From a virus: a stretch of DNA of 24,806 nucleotides. Shown here in pieces: positions 15,202 to 22,747 of this stretch. The DNA lies in IMG/VR virus record IMGVR_UViG_3300020215_000134, positions 1-24,806 of that record; one strand, written 5' to 3'. The notes beneath the pieces are model-generated. The model was not told where the DNA came from. It saw only the letters and a program-made list of their open reading frames with translations, and did not search any database. The stretch's first letter is position 1; each line of letters opens with the position of its first letter. A program made the translations under genes and the position numbers.

Positions 15202-15834
15202 GTGATCGTCCCTACCCATCACCATGCACAGCGCGGCACGCATTCAGCTGACGCGCTGCTGGAATGGCTGGCTGACAAATCCTGGACGCCGTTCTCGCGC
15301 GAGACCCTTGAGGCCGACCTTCGCCTCACGCCCAATGAGGGGCCGGGCCTGCTCCCGAAGCCCCATCTGGTCTGGACACGCGGGACAGATCGGGTCGCGG
15401 CTTCGACCGTGCGAACAAGCTATTGGCACGGCCCGGATCGGATGCGCGAACTAGGCTTTCGGCTACAGCGGCTGTTCGATCTGGGCGACGTCATCGAGTT
15501 CTTCCGGGATACGGTCGGCTTCCGATGCCGAGTATGCCGAGAGGTGACCGCGCGGAGCGGGCTCGCCGAGTTTCCGAGCATCTATGAACCGGACCGGGAC
15601 GCGCTCTGCGCCATTTGCGCGAACCAGGTGAAGGATGCATTGCGCGGCGACAAGCGTGCCCGCGACGCCTTGGTGAAGATGCCCTGGCAGGTGCGGGCCG
15701 CCCGCGATGCGGTGCGGCGCCTCCTGGCGCCGGAGCGGCGGCTGACACGCGCCACGCGAGATGACCTGAAGACCATCGCCGAGGCGCTCGGTTTGCGCGA
15801 CGGCGACTGCGCCCCCCACGCCCGAGAGAACTAG
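15202..15834 (+). CDS. Zinc-knuckle protein of unknown function
   Basis: A 210-residue protein from the GTG at 15202. Residues C109/C112 and C136/C139 (CRVC and CAIC, 23 residues apart) form a likely four-cysteine zinc site. The first 60 residues are rich in His, Trp and Thr (HHHAQRGTHS, LLEWLADKSWTPF). The C-terminal 70 residues are basic and helical (VRAARDAVRRLLAPERRL and ATRDDLKTIAEALGL), compatible with nucleic-acid or protein binding. No ribosome site is clear, so a later start remains possible. Its presence inside a structural operon is odd for a regulatory protein. The family is not recognised. Confidence 0.6.
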   Translation: MIVPTHHHAQRGTHSADALLEWLADKSWTPFSRETLEADLRLTPNEGPGLLPKPHLVWTRGTDRVAASTVRTSYWHGPDRMRELGFRLQRLFDLGDVIEFFRDTVGFRCRVCREVTARSGLAEFPSIYEPDRDALCAICANQVKDALRGDKRARDALVKMPWQVRAARDAVRRLLAPERRLTRATRDDLKTIAEALGLRDGDCAPHAREN

Positions 15835-15921
15835 TCGCGGCGCCCGCGAGGGCGGCGTCGTGACGCATGGCTGCTGCCCGGCGGCCGTCATCGCCCTCCG
15901 TTTTCCATAAGGAGCGACGAC

Positions 15922-17418
15922 GTGGACAGCAATCGCGTGCGCGTGGCCACCACAATCGAAGCCACGCTGGGCACAACCCCCGGCTCTGCGCGCATGCGCA
16001 CCGCCCGCATCACCGGCGAGAGCCTGCGCTACACGCCGAGCTTTTTCCAGCCGGCGGAACTGCGCTCCGACCGCATGAACCAGGCGCCATCGAAGCAGAA
16101 CGAGAGCGTCTCCGGCGGCGTCAACTTCGAGTTTTCCTTCCCGACCGACGCGACGTTCCTCTCGGACATGATCCGCTCGGCGATGTATTCGACGTGGGTG
16201 CTCACGCCGCAGCACTTCAACGACGGCACGGCGGATTCCGTCATCACGGACTACCAGTCCGGCACGGGCGTCTATACCGTCGTCGATCAGTCGGGCTCCG
16301 GCGGCTTTGCGGGCACCGCCTACAAGGTCGGGCATCTGGTGCAGGCCAGCGGCTTCACGGCCTCGAACAACAACCGCATCGCGCGCGTCTCCGCGTCCAC
16401 CGCGACCTCCGTCACGGTGGCGACCGGCGGCACCACCGACACGGCGCCGGCCGCCGCCGCCATGCTCAAGGTCGTCGGCTTCCGCGGCGCGACCGGGGAT
16501 ATCACCGCATCCTCCACCGGTCTCGCTTCCACGGCGCTGGACTTCACCACGCTCGGCCTCGCGGTCGGCCAGTGGATCAAGATCGGCGGCACCGCAGCGG
16601 GCGAGCAGTTCGCCACCGCGGCGCTGAACGGCTGGGCGCGCATTACGGCCATCGCCGCGACCGCGCTCACGCTCGACCATCGCCCGGCCGGCTGGACCAC
16701 CGACGCAGGCACCGGCAAGACGATCTCCGTCTGGTTCGGCGACTACATCCGCAACGGCACCACCCGGACCTCCTTCTCCATCGAGAAGGCGTTCCTCGGT
16801 CAGGCCACGCCGACCTACATCATCCACCGCGGCATGGTCGTGGATCGCTTCTCCCTCCAGGCGATCACGGACCAGGCGATCACGGGCTCGGCCGAGTTCA
16901 TGGGCCTGACCGGCGCGGCCGGCACATCCGCCTATGGCACGACCTACGATGCCGCGACGACCGAGACGGTCCTGACCGGCAACGCGAGCGTCGGTCAGAT
17001 CACCGTCGGCGGATCGTCCATGGCGTCGCCCAACTGGGCGCGGCAGCTCGACATCCAGATCCAGAACAACGTCCGCATGATCAACGCGCTCGGGAACATC
17101 GGCGCGGTGGAACTGGGCGTGGGCGAGATGGCGATGACGGGCACGCTGGCGACCTACTTCGGCGGCCTGTCCTACCTCACCGACCTGTTCGCCGCGGGGC
17201 AGACCACGATCACCAGCCGGGCGCAGACGACGCGCACGGCGGGCACGTCCGGCAAGGCCGTGGTCAAGACCATCCCGCAGGCGACCTTCACCGGCGGCGC
17301 GCCGAACGCGCAGGGCAAGAACCAGGACGTGCTGCTCTCCCTGCCGTTCTCCGCGTCCATCGACAGCGCGACCAACTGTCAGATGCAGTGGGACCGCCTG
17401 CCGTATTTCGAGCAATAG
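15922..17418 (+). CDS. Major tail (tube) protein
   Basis: Forms the stacked rings of the tail tube. The N-terminal part (MDSNRVRVATTIEATLGTTP, MRTARITGESLRYTPSF, SVSGGVNFEFSF) and the later SFSIEKAFLG...IIHRGMVVDRFSLQAI and WARQLDIQIQNNVRMINALG segments are typical of phage tail tube proteins. At 498 residues it is longer than many. The extra length lies around residues 100-265, where two similar beta units seem duplicated (about 133-178 and 205-262). AAGGAG at 15909-15914 lies seven bases before the GTG start, in keeping with high expression. Two hairpins follow the stop. Position before the chaperones and tape measure matches siphophage order. Confidence 0.9.
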   Translation: MDSNRVRVATTIEATLGTTPGSARMRTARITGESLRYTPSFFQPAELRSDRMNQAPSKQNESVSGGVNFEFSFPTDATFLSDMIRSAMYSTWVLTPQHFNDGTADSVITDYQSGTGVYTVVDQSGSGGFAGTAYKVGHLVQASGFTASNNNRIARVSASTATSVTVATGGTTDTAPAAAAMLKVVGFRGATGDITASSTGLASTALDFTTLGLAVGQWIKIGGTAAGEQFATAALNGWARITAIAATALTLDHRPAGWTTDAGTGKTISVWFGDYIRNGTTRTSFSIEKAFLGQATPTYIIHRGMVVDRFSLQAITDQAITGSAEFMGLTGAAGTSAYGTTYDAATTETVLTGNASVGQITVGGSSMASPNWARQLDIQIQNNVRMINALGNIGAVELGVGEMAMTGTLATYFGGLSYLTDLFAAGQTTITSRAQTTRTAGTSGKAVVKTIPQATFTGGAPNAQGKNQDVLLSLPFSASIDSATNCQMQWDRLPYFEQ

Positions 17419-17426
17419 CAGCTTCG

Positions 17427-17446
17427 GCCTGGGCTTCGGCCCGGGC
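17427..17446 (+). other. UUCG tetraloop hairpin after the tail tube gene
   Basis: An eight-pair stem (17427-17434 with 17439-17446, one G-T pair) is closed by C(TTCG)G, the most stable RNA tetraloop class. It begins nine bases after the tail tube stop and precedes a second, terminator-like hairpin by 22 bases. A likely role is 3'-end stability of the tube mRNA. Confidence 0.6.
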
Positions 17447-17468
17447 ACGAGGGCGCCGCGCGGCGCGG

Positions 17469-17501
17469 GGCGGCGGCGTTGGGCAGCGCCGCCGCCTCTT
17501 T
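17469..17501 (+). terminator. Terminator-like hairpin (probable attenuator)
   Basis: A perfect ten-pair GC stem (GGCGGCGGCG at 17469-17478, CGCCGCCGCC at 17487-17496) has an eight-base loop and is followed by TCTTT. It is the best intrinsic-terminator candidate in the window. Because essential tail genes follow on the same strand with no visible promoter, partial termination that lowers expression of the chaperones and tape measure relative to the tube is more likely than a full stop. Confidence 0.62.
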
Positions 17502-17535
17502 CCCGCCCATGCCCATCACAGGAACACAGCCCACA

Positions 17536-17970
17536 ATGGCGAAGCTTGCCAGCTTCCGCATCAACTCGCGTGCCATCGAGGAAGGCGAATGGGTCGCCGC
17601 CGGCGACGAATGGGGCGACCTTGAAGTCAAGGTCCGCGGCTTCACCAACGCCTACCACGACGCGCGCAACGCCGCGATCCGCCGAGCCGCCGTGCCCTAC
17701 GCCGGCCAGGCCGACCGCATCCCCTCGGCCATCGCCGACCGCATCGTCTGCGATTGCGTCATCAAGCACCTGTTCCTCGACGTGCGGAACCTCACGGGCG
17801 ACGACGGCCAGCCCGTCACGCGCGAGCAGTTCGTGGAACTGATGCGCAACCCGGACTTCAAGCCGCTGGTCAACGCCGTGATCGTGGCTGCGGCCAAGGT
17901 GGGCCAGATCCGTGAGGCCGAGGCCGAGGCCGCGGAGGGAAACTCTGCGCGGCTCTCCGCCGGGCACTGA
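17536..17970 (+). CDS. Tail assembly chaperone, G-type (zero-frame product)
   Basis: A 144-residue protein analogous to lambda gpG, made by ribosomes that do not shift frame. It coats or guides the tape measure during tail assembly and is absent from finished virions in known systems. The frame is open from 17479, but the ATG at 17536 (MAKLASFRINSRAIEEGEW) gives the expected start; the longer version would begin inside the hairpin. The protein is mixed, with SAIADRIVCDCVIKHLFLDV and VTREQFVELMRNPDFKPLV in the middle and a Glu/Ala-rich end (REAEAEAAEGN). The slippery sequence at 17937-17943 precedes the stop TGA at 17968. Confidence 0.84.
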   Translation: MAKLASFRINSRAIEEGEWVAAGDEWGDLEVKVRGFTNAYHDARNAAIRRAAVPYAGQADRIPSAIADRIVCDCVIKHLFLDVRNLTGDDGQPVTREQFVELMRNPDFKPLVNAVIVAAAKVGQIREAEAEAAEGNSARLSAGH

Positions 17971-18338
17971 GCGGAGCGCCGCAGACTGCTGACTGGCTTG
18001 CCCGGATCGCGGAGGAAGACGCAACCGCGGCCGAGGCCATGGCCCATCTCGTGGAAGCCACGGCCGACGCAGAGGACGTGGACCCGGGCTTTGCCTGGAT
18101 ATGGCGCGCCTGGCAGCGCCTTTCCCTCGACCGCCGGCTGGTGGGCGTCGGCCTGTCCGGCGTGATGCCGCAGCGCATTCCGTGGACCACGCTCGCGGCC
18201 TGGTGCGAGTGGCACGGCCACTCGGCCGAAGACCTGGACCTGCTCGACCGCTGCACCGTCGCGATGGACCGCGTGTTCATCGAGTGGTGGCAGGAGCGGG
18301 CGCGGCAGAACACCCCCAACACAGGAGCTCCCCCATGA
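17536..18338 (+). CDS. Tail assembly chaperone GT fusion by -1 frameshift
   Basis: A predicted 267-residue second product. Ribosomes read 17536-17943 in the first frame, slip back one base at G GGA AAC, and continue from base 17943 to the stop at 18338. The downstream frame has no stop from the slip site onward. It encodes about 131 residues starting L-C-A-A-L-R-R and running through DWLARIAEEDATAAEAMAHL to GFAWIWRAWQRLSLDRRLVG and ends in TPNTGAPP. In lambda and most siphophages the GT protein bridges the chaperone to the tail tube subunits, and a fixed G:GT ratio matters for assembly. An ATG at 18039 lies in this frame, but it has no good ribosome site. The next gene's ATG overlaps the stop (ATGA). 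Confidence 0.83.
17937..17982 (+). promoter_or_regulatory. -1 programmed ribosomal frameshift signal
   Basis: The heptamer GGGAAAC at 17937-17943 is in correct phase (G GGA AAC) for tandem slippage to GGG and AAA, the lambda G-T type. Five bases later a stem of eleven pairs with one T-C mismatch forms between 17949-17960 and 17971-17982, with a ten-base loop that contains the zero-frame stop. Slip site, spacer and stem together are what a -1 signal needs. Confidence 0.87.
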
Positions 18339-18613
18339 ACACCGGCGATATGGTTCTGTCGTCCGCGACCCACGCGGCCATCTGGACGGGTGCCGCCCTT
18401 GAAGCCGTCCCCGACGCGCAGGCGTCGCTCGACTTCGAGCGCATGCACGTCACGGTCCGCGTGGGCGTGACGCCCGTGCTGCCGACAGGCCGGCTGATCC
18501 TGAATGCGCCGGACTTCGCCGGCTGGACGGGCAGCGTGTCCATCAGCGATGTCGGCACCGGCGTGGCGCGCGACGGGCGCGAGGACAATGCCAGCGAGGG
18601 CAGCGCGGCCTGA
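18335..18613 (+). CDS. Small hypothetical tail-module protein
   Basis: A 92-residue protein starting at the ATG that overlaps the GT stop (ATGA), with CAGGAG at 18322-18327 seven bases upstream. The same frame is open further upstream from 18101, but that part is antisense-like noise inside the chaperone gene. The sequence is beta-leaning (RMHVTVRVGVTPVLPTGRLI, GWTGSVSISDVG) with an acidic tail (DGREDNASEGSAA). It has no recognised family. It may be a minor tail or assembly factor, given its position between chaperones and tape measure. Confidence 0.66.
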   Translation: MNTGDMVLSSATHAAIWTGAALEAVPDAQASLDFERMHVTVRVGVTPVLPTGRLILNAPDFAGWTGSVSISDVGTGVARDGREDNASEGSAA

Positions 18614-18618
18614 CCTGA

Positions 18619-19248
18619 ATGAGCGCCTCCGCCTTCGCGCGCACGGTGGATGTTTTCGCCGCGCAGAACCTCTCGCCGGCCGCGCTGTCGGCTCGGCTGG
18701 CGGAGACGGCGCGGGAGGATGTGGCGCGGCTGATTGCGTCGGGGCGGGCCTCGCCCCGCTACCGGCGCTTCGTGGATGGTGTGGAGGGCGCGCCCGAGAC
18801 GGCGGTGAAGCCGGACGGGATGATCCTCTACCGCTTCGACTACATGGCCGAGGTCGCGGCCTTCGTTCTGTCGTTCCTGGAAGCGCGCGCGCCGAAGCGG
18901 ACGGGCGAGTTCAGCAAGAGCTTCTACCTGGGGCTCGACGGAAAGTTCGTCCCGGCACGGTTCTTCAATCCGGCGACGATGGGCGATGTGCGCGAGATCG
19001 CGTGTGGGAACATGCAGCCGCAGGCGCGCATCGCGGACACTCAGATGGTCGGCACCAAGCGCGTCCGGTTCAGCGTGCCGCCCGGCATGTTCGAGGATGC
19101 GGCGCAGGCCGTGCGCAGCCGGTTCGGGAACATCGTCACGGCCAAGCGGGTCTACACGCTCCGCTGGCCGGGCCAGTACACGCTGCGCACCGGCAAGCGC
19201 GCGGGAAAGCCCGTCGAGAGCCCGGCCGTGGTCATCACGCGGAGGTAG
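18619..19248 (+). CDS. Putative tail-module protein
   Basis: A 209-residue protein between the chaperones and the tape measure. It begins with a helical region (SARLAETAREDVARLIASG), followed by PRYRRFVDGVEGAPE, VKPDGMILYRFDYMAEVAAF, the KRTGEFSKSFYLGLDGK segment and a C-terminal beta part ending in AVVITRR. The arrangement of a helix followed by PKRTGEFSKS is reminiscent of HK97 gp10-like neck or tail-completion proteins (helix, then 'TGxLxxS'), a weak similarity only. The following gene's ribosome site overlaps its stop codon (GGAGGTAG), which shows tight linkage to the tape measure. Confidence 0.66.
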   Translation: MSASAFARTVDVFAAQNLSPAALSARLAETAREDVARLIASGRASPRYRRFVDGVEGAPETAVKPDGMILYRFDYMAEVAAFVLSFLEARAPKRTGEFSKSFYLGLDGKFVPARFFNPATMGDVREIACGNMQPQARIADTQMVGTKRVRFSVPPGMFEDAAQAVRSRFGNIVTAKRVYTLRWPGQYTLRTGKRAGKPVESPAVVITRR

Positions 19249-19251
19249 TGC

Positions 19252-22200
19252 ATGGCGACGGTCAGCCAGGTCACCGAGGCGGTCTATCGCGGGCGCTACG
19301 AGGACCAGATGTCCGCGGGCGCCAAGGCCGCGACCGAGGCGCTCAAGCAGAACACCGCCGCCGTCGTCGAGAACGAACAGAAGGTCACGGCCGCGACGCG
19401 CAGCGCGTCCACTTGGGTCAACAAGACCGACGAGGTGACGCGCGCCACGAAGTCGCTGGAAACGGCGCAGAAGCAGCTTGCGACGGCGCGCGAGACGCTG
19501 ACCCGGGGCGTCGCCGCCGGCGAGGTCACGGACGCGCAGGCGGCGCGGGCCATCGCCGCCCTTGAGGCCAATGTCGCGAAGGCGCAGACGCGCGTGGCGG
19601 CCCTCTCCGCCGCCTACGGGCAGGCCACACCCGCCGTTACGGGCGCCGGGACCGCCATGGCGGCCTCGGCCGTCCATGCCGAGCGGCTTGCGAACCAGAC
19701 GCAGCTCACCAGCCGCCAGATGGCGCAACTGGCGCCGCAGTTGAACGACATTGCCGTCCAGCTTGCCGGCGGGCAGTCGCCCTTCCTGATCATGATGCAG
19801 CAGGGCGGGCAGATCACGCCGATTTTCGGCGGCATCGGGGCGACGCTCCGCGCCTTTGCAGGCGCCCTCGGCACGGTGGGCCTCGCGGCCGTCGGCGCAG
19901 CGAGTGCCCTCGCCGTCATGTTCTCGGCGCTGAACACGCAGCAGAGCGCACTCGCGGAACTGCGCGGCAGCCTTCGCGCCGTCCCGGGCGACTATGCGGC
20001 GATGGCGCGCGAGGTTGAGGCATCGGCCCAGCGGCTTGCGGCATCGGTGCCCGGCCTCTCCCGCGCCGATGCGCGATCCTCCCTCGTCACGCTCAGCCAG
20101 GGCGCCGCTGCGGCCCGGCTGGGGTTCTCGGCCGGCGACCTGGAGCAGCTTGTTCGCTCCGGGCAGGACTTGGCCCGCGTCCTGGGCACGGACCTGGAGG
20201 ACGCGATGCGCCGGCTGGCGCAGGGCATGCGCGACCCGGCGGCCATGGTCGCCGACCTCGCCCAGCGCGGCTTCCCGGGCTTCGATCAGGCGCTCCGGGC
20301 CAACGTCCAGCAGCTTATGGCCGAGGGCCGGGAGGTGCAGGCGGTCACGGCCGCCTTCGGGCCGCTGCGCGACCGTATCCAGGGCGCCGGGCAGGACGTG
20401 GGGCCGCTGGAACAGGCCACGCGCCGGCTCACGCAAGCCTGGGAGCAGTTCAAGCAGGCCATCGGGCCGACGCTGGTCAACGCGGCGACGGCGGTCCTCG
20501 ACGTGTTCACGCGGCTGGCGTCCGTCTCGGGCGTCATCGCCGAGGCCATCGGCCGCATGGGCGGCTCGGAAGTCGTGCGGCTGATCGGCAGCCTTGTCGG
20601 CGGCGGCGCGCGCGCGGGGACGGCGACGAACCCCGGCGGCCCGGTGGGCGGCCTGCTTGCCGAGGCAGGCCAGATCGCGGGCCTCGATCCGGGCTTCCTC
20701 GCGATCATCCAGCGCATGGAGAACCGACAGCGAGCGGACGGCACGTGGCCGACCAGCCCAGCCGGCGCGGTTGGGCCGATGCAGGTCATGCCGGGCACCT
20801 TCGCCGAACTGGCAAGGCGCTATGGGCTTCCGGGCGATGTAGGGGACGAGCGATCCAATGTGATCGCGGGCGCGCTCTATCTGCGTGAGTTGATTGACCG
20901 CTTCAACGGCGACGTGCGGGCGGCCGTCGCCGCCTACAACGCAGGGCCGGGGCGGGTCGAGGGCGTGGCCGGCAACTTTGACCGGCTCCCAAGAGAGACG
21001 CGAGACTATCTGGCGCGGTTCGAGCCGCAGTGGGTCGTCACGCAATCCCCGGTCACGGGGCCGCTAAACCGGGGCCTGATCACCGCACCGGCGGCGCCGA
21101 CCGCCACGCTCCCGCCCACCGTTGTCACCGCGCCGGCCCCAGGCGTCTCGCCGACCTCCACGGAAAGCGCTCTCGACCGCGCGCTGCGGCTTGCCAGCGG
21201 CGACCTGCCAGCCTTCGCGCCCGGCTCCTCCATCGAGGCGCAGCAGGCGGGCCTCGCCCGCGGCCTGCGCGAGATCGAGGAGGCGATGCGCGGCGTCGCG
21301 CAGGGCTCCGTCGAGTGGGATCGCCTTTCGGAAGGCGCGCGCCGCTTCCGCGAGCAGATCGCGAGCACCATCACGCCGGCTGAGCAGTTGGAGCGGCAGT
21401 TGCGCTTGCAAGGCGCCTCTGCCGGCATCGTGGAGCAGGCCCAGCGCACGCTCACGCAGCGCATGGCGGAATACGACGAGACGGTGCGCCGTTCCGGGCG
21501 CCCCGCCGACGCCGAGGCCCGCGCGCGCTACCAGGCCGAGCAAATCCGGCAGATCAACGCCGAACTCAGCGCCAGCATCACCCTCACCGAACGCGCCTCG
21601 ACGGCTCAGGGGCGGATCGCCGACGCCTATCTCCGTTCCGAGCAGGCGGGGCGGCGTCAGGAACTCGTGGAGCGCGCGCTCCGCGAGGTGCGCAACCAGG
21701 GCGTCCTGACGCAGGATGAGCAGATCGCGCGCGTGAACCAGATGGTGGCGGCCCTAGAGCGCGAGCAGCGTGCGACGGCCAATCTCGCGGCGGCACAGCA
21801 GGCGGCCCGGTTGAATCGCGATGCCGATATTGCCTTGCGCGAGCGCGAACTGATTACCAGCCGCAACCGCGAAGTGGAAATGGCTGGCCTCAATGCGCAG
21901 CGGAACATCCTGAACCGTCCCGGCGGCACCCTGAACTCACCGGAGGCCCAGGCCGAGATTGCTGCCGCGCGAAACCTCGCCCGGATGCAGCAAGAGAACC
22001 AGCAGCTACAAAACTCCTGGAACGAACTGGCCAACGGCGCCGAGCGATCCTTCGACCGCATCGGCACCGCGATCACCGAGGCGATGGTGCAAGGCCGCAT
22101 GAGCATGGCGAGCCTCGCCAACGTCGCGCGCGGCATCGTCTCGGAACTGATCCAGCAGTTCATGCGCCTCGCGATCCTGAACCCGATCCTGAACAGCCTC

Positions 22201-22695
22201 TTTGGCGGCAAGCGCGGGACGATGGGCGGCATCCTGGACCTGCTCGGCATGGGTGCCAGCGCCTATGCGGGCGGCGGCTGGGGCCAGGGGCAGATCATCT
22301 ATTCCTCACCCATCGGCCCAGGCTACGCCCGCGGCGGCGCCTTCAACGCCGGCATGGAAATTCACCCCTTCGCCTATGGCGGCGTCGTGGACAGCACCCG
22401 CGTCGTGCCCATGGCCATGATGGGCGAGGCCGGGCCAGAGGCCATCATGCCGCTTCGTCGCGGCAAGGACGGCAAGCTCGGCGTCGCGTCCGACGGCGCG
22501 ACCGCCGCGCCCGTGATCAACATGGGCGATATCCACGTCGAGGCGCCCGCCGACACCAAGGGCGCCGGCCCCGACGATCCCGCCGCCGCGGAACGCCTCG
22601 CCACCTGGATCGCCGGCCAGATCAAAGTCCAGGTCTACGAGGTGCTCACCAAGGAACTGCGCGGCGGCGGCGCCCTCTCCATGGCGCGCGCATAA
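19252..22695 (+). CDS. Tail tape measure protein with lytic transglycosylase domain
   Basis: At 1147 residues, the longest complete gene here. It spans the tail lumen and sets tail length. The first 130 residues and about 690-975 are Ala/Gln/Arg/Glu-rich coiled-coil helices, and 190-230 is a hydrophobic stretch (LRAFAGALGTVGLAAVGAAS) as common in tape measures. An SLT-type lytic transglycosylase is embedded at about 470-585: likely catalytic E490 in QRMEN, GAVGPMQVMPGTF at 505-517, and AAYNAGPGRVEG near 560-571. It should help DNA cross the peptidoglycan. The C-terminus carries the lambda-type GEAGPEAIMPLRRGKDGKLG from residue 1058. GGAGG overlaps the previous stop. At the usual 1.5 angstrom per residue, the tail would be roughly 170 nm if no part is excluded. 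Confidence 0.93.
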   Translation: MATVSQVTEAVYRGRYEDQMSAGAKAATEALKQNTAAVVENEQKVTAATRSASTWVNKTDEVTRATKSLETAQKQLATARETLTRGVAAGEVTDAQAARAIAALEANVAKAQTRVAALSAAYGQATPAVTGAGTAMAASAVHAERLANQTQLTSRQMAQLAPQLNDIAVQLAGGQSPFLIMMQQGGQITPIFGGIGATLRAFAGALGTVGLAAVGAASALAVMFSALNTQQSALAELRGSLRAVPGDYAAMAREVEASAQRLAASVPGLSRADARSSLVTLSQGAAAARLGFSAGDLEQLVRSGQDLARVLGTDLEDAMRRLAQGMRDPAAMVADLAQRGFPGFDQALRANVQQLMAEGREVQAVTAAFGPLRDRIQGAGQDVGPLEQATRRLTQAWEQFKQAIGPTLVNAATAVLDVFTRLASVSGVIAEAIGRMGGSEVVRLIGSLVGGGARAGTATNPGGPVGGLLAEAGQIAGLDPGFLAIIQRMENRQRADGTWPTSPAGAVGPMQVMPGTFAELARRYGLPGDVGDERSNVIAGALYLRELIDRFNGDVRAAVAAYNAGPGRVEGVAGNFDRLPRETRDYLARFEPQWVVTQSPVTGPLNRGLITAPAAPTATLPPTVVTAPAPGVSPTSTESALDRALRLASGDLPAFAPGSSIEAQQAGLARGLREIEEAMRGVAQGSVEWDRLSEGARRFREQIASTITPAEQLERQLRLQGASAGIVEQAQRTLTQRMAEYDETVRRSGRPADAEARARYQAEQIRQINAELSASITLTERASTAQGRIADAYLRSEQAGRRQELVERALREVRNQGVLTQDEQIARVNQMVAALEREQRATANLAAAQQAARLNRDADIALRERELITSRNREVEMAGLNAQRNILNRPGGTLNSPEAQAEIAAARNLARMQQENQQLQNSWNELANGAERSFDRIGTAITEAMVQGRMSMASLANVARGIVSELIQQFMRLAILNPILNSLFGGKRGTMGGILDLLGMGASAYAGGGWGQGQIIYSSPIGPGYARGGAFNAGMEIHPFAYGGVVDSTRVVPMAMMGEAGPEAIMPLRRGKDGKLGVASDGATAAPVINMGDIHVEAPADTKGAGPDDPAAAERLATWIAGQIKVQVYEVLTKELRGGGALSMARA

Positions 22696-22747
22696 CGCCG
22701 CCTGCGCCCGCGACCCACGCACGCCCTGACGCTGGAGCCGCCCCCGC

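Noticed and set aside
15842-15906. Small hairpins with a following TTTT before the tail tube gene
   Set aside because: Stems are short (five or six pairs) with a mismatch or long spacer before the T-run, too weak to call a terminator.
17479-17535. Upstream start at 17479 for the tail chaperone
   Set aside because: It would start inside the GC hairpin at 17469-17501 and add a non-conserved-looking leader; MAKLASF at 17536 fits the family better.
15463-18024. An 853-codon reverse-strand open frame
   Set aside because: It is antisense to the tail tube, chaperone and zinc-protein genes, with low-complexity Arg/Gly/Asp/His-rich translation and no domain pattern. Long antisense frames are expected in high-GC coding DNA.
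18039-18338. A stand-alone 99-residue gene beginning at 18039
   Set aside because: The frame is open back to the slip site, no good ribosome site precedes 18039, and the frameshift signal explains the frame as the T part of the GT fusion.
18277-21045. A 922-codon reverse-strand open frame
   Set aside because: It is antisense to the tape measure and its neighbours. The translation lacks motifs, whereas the forward frame has clear SLT and tape-measure features.
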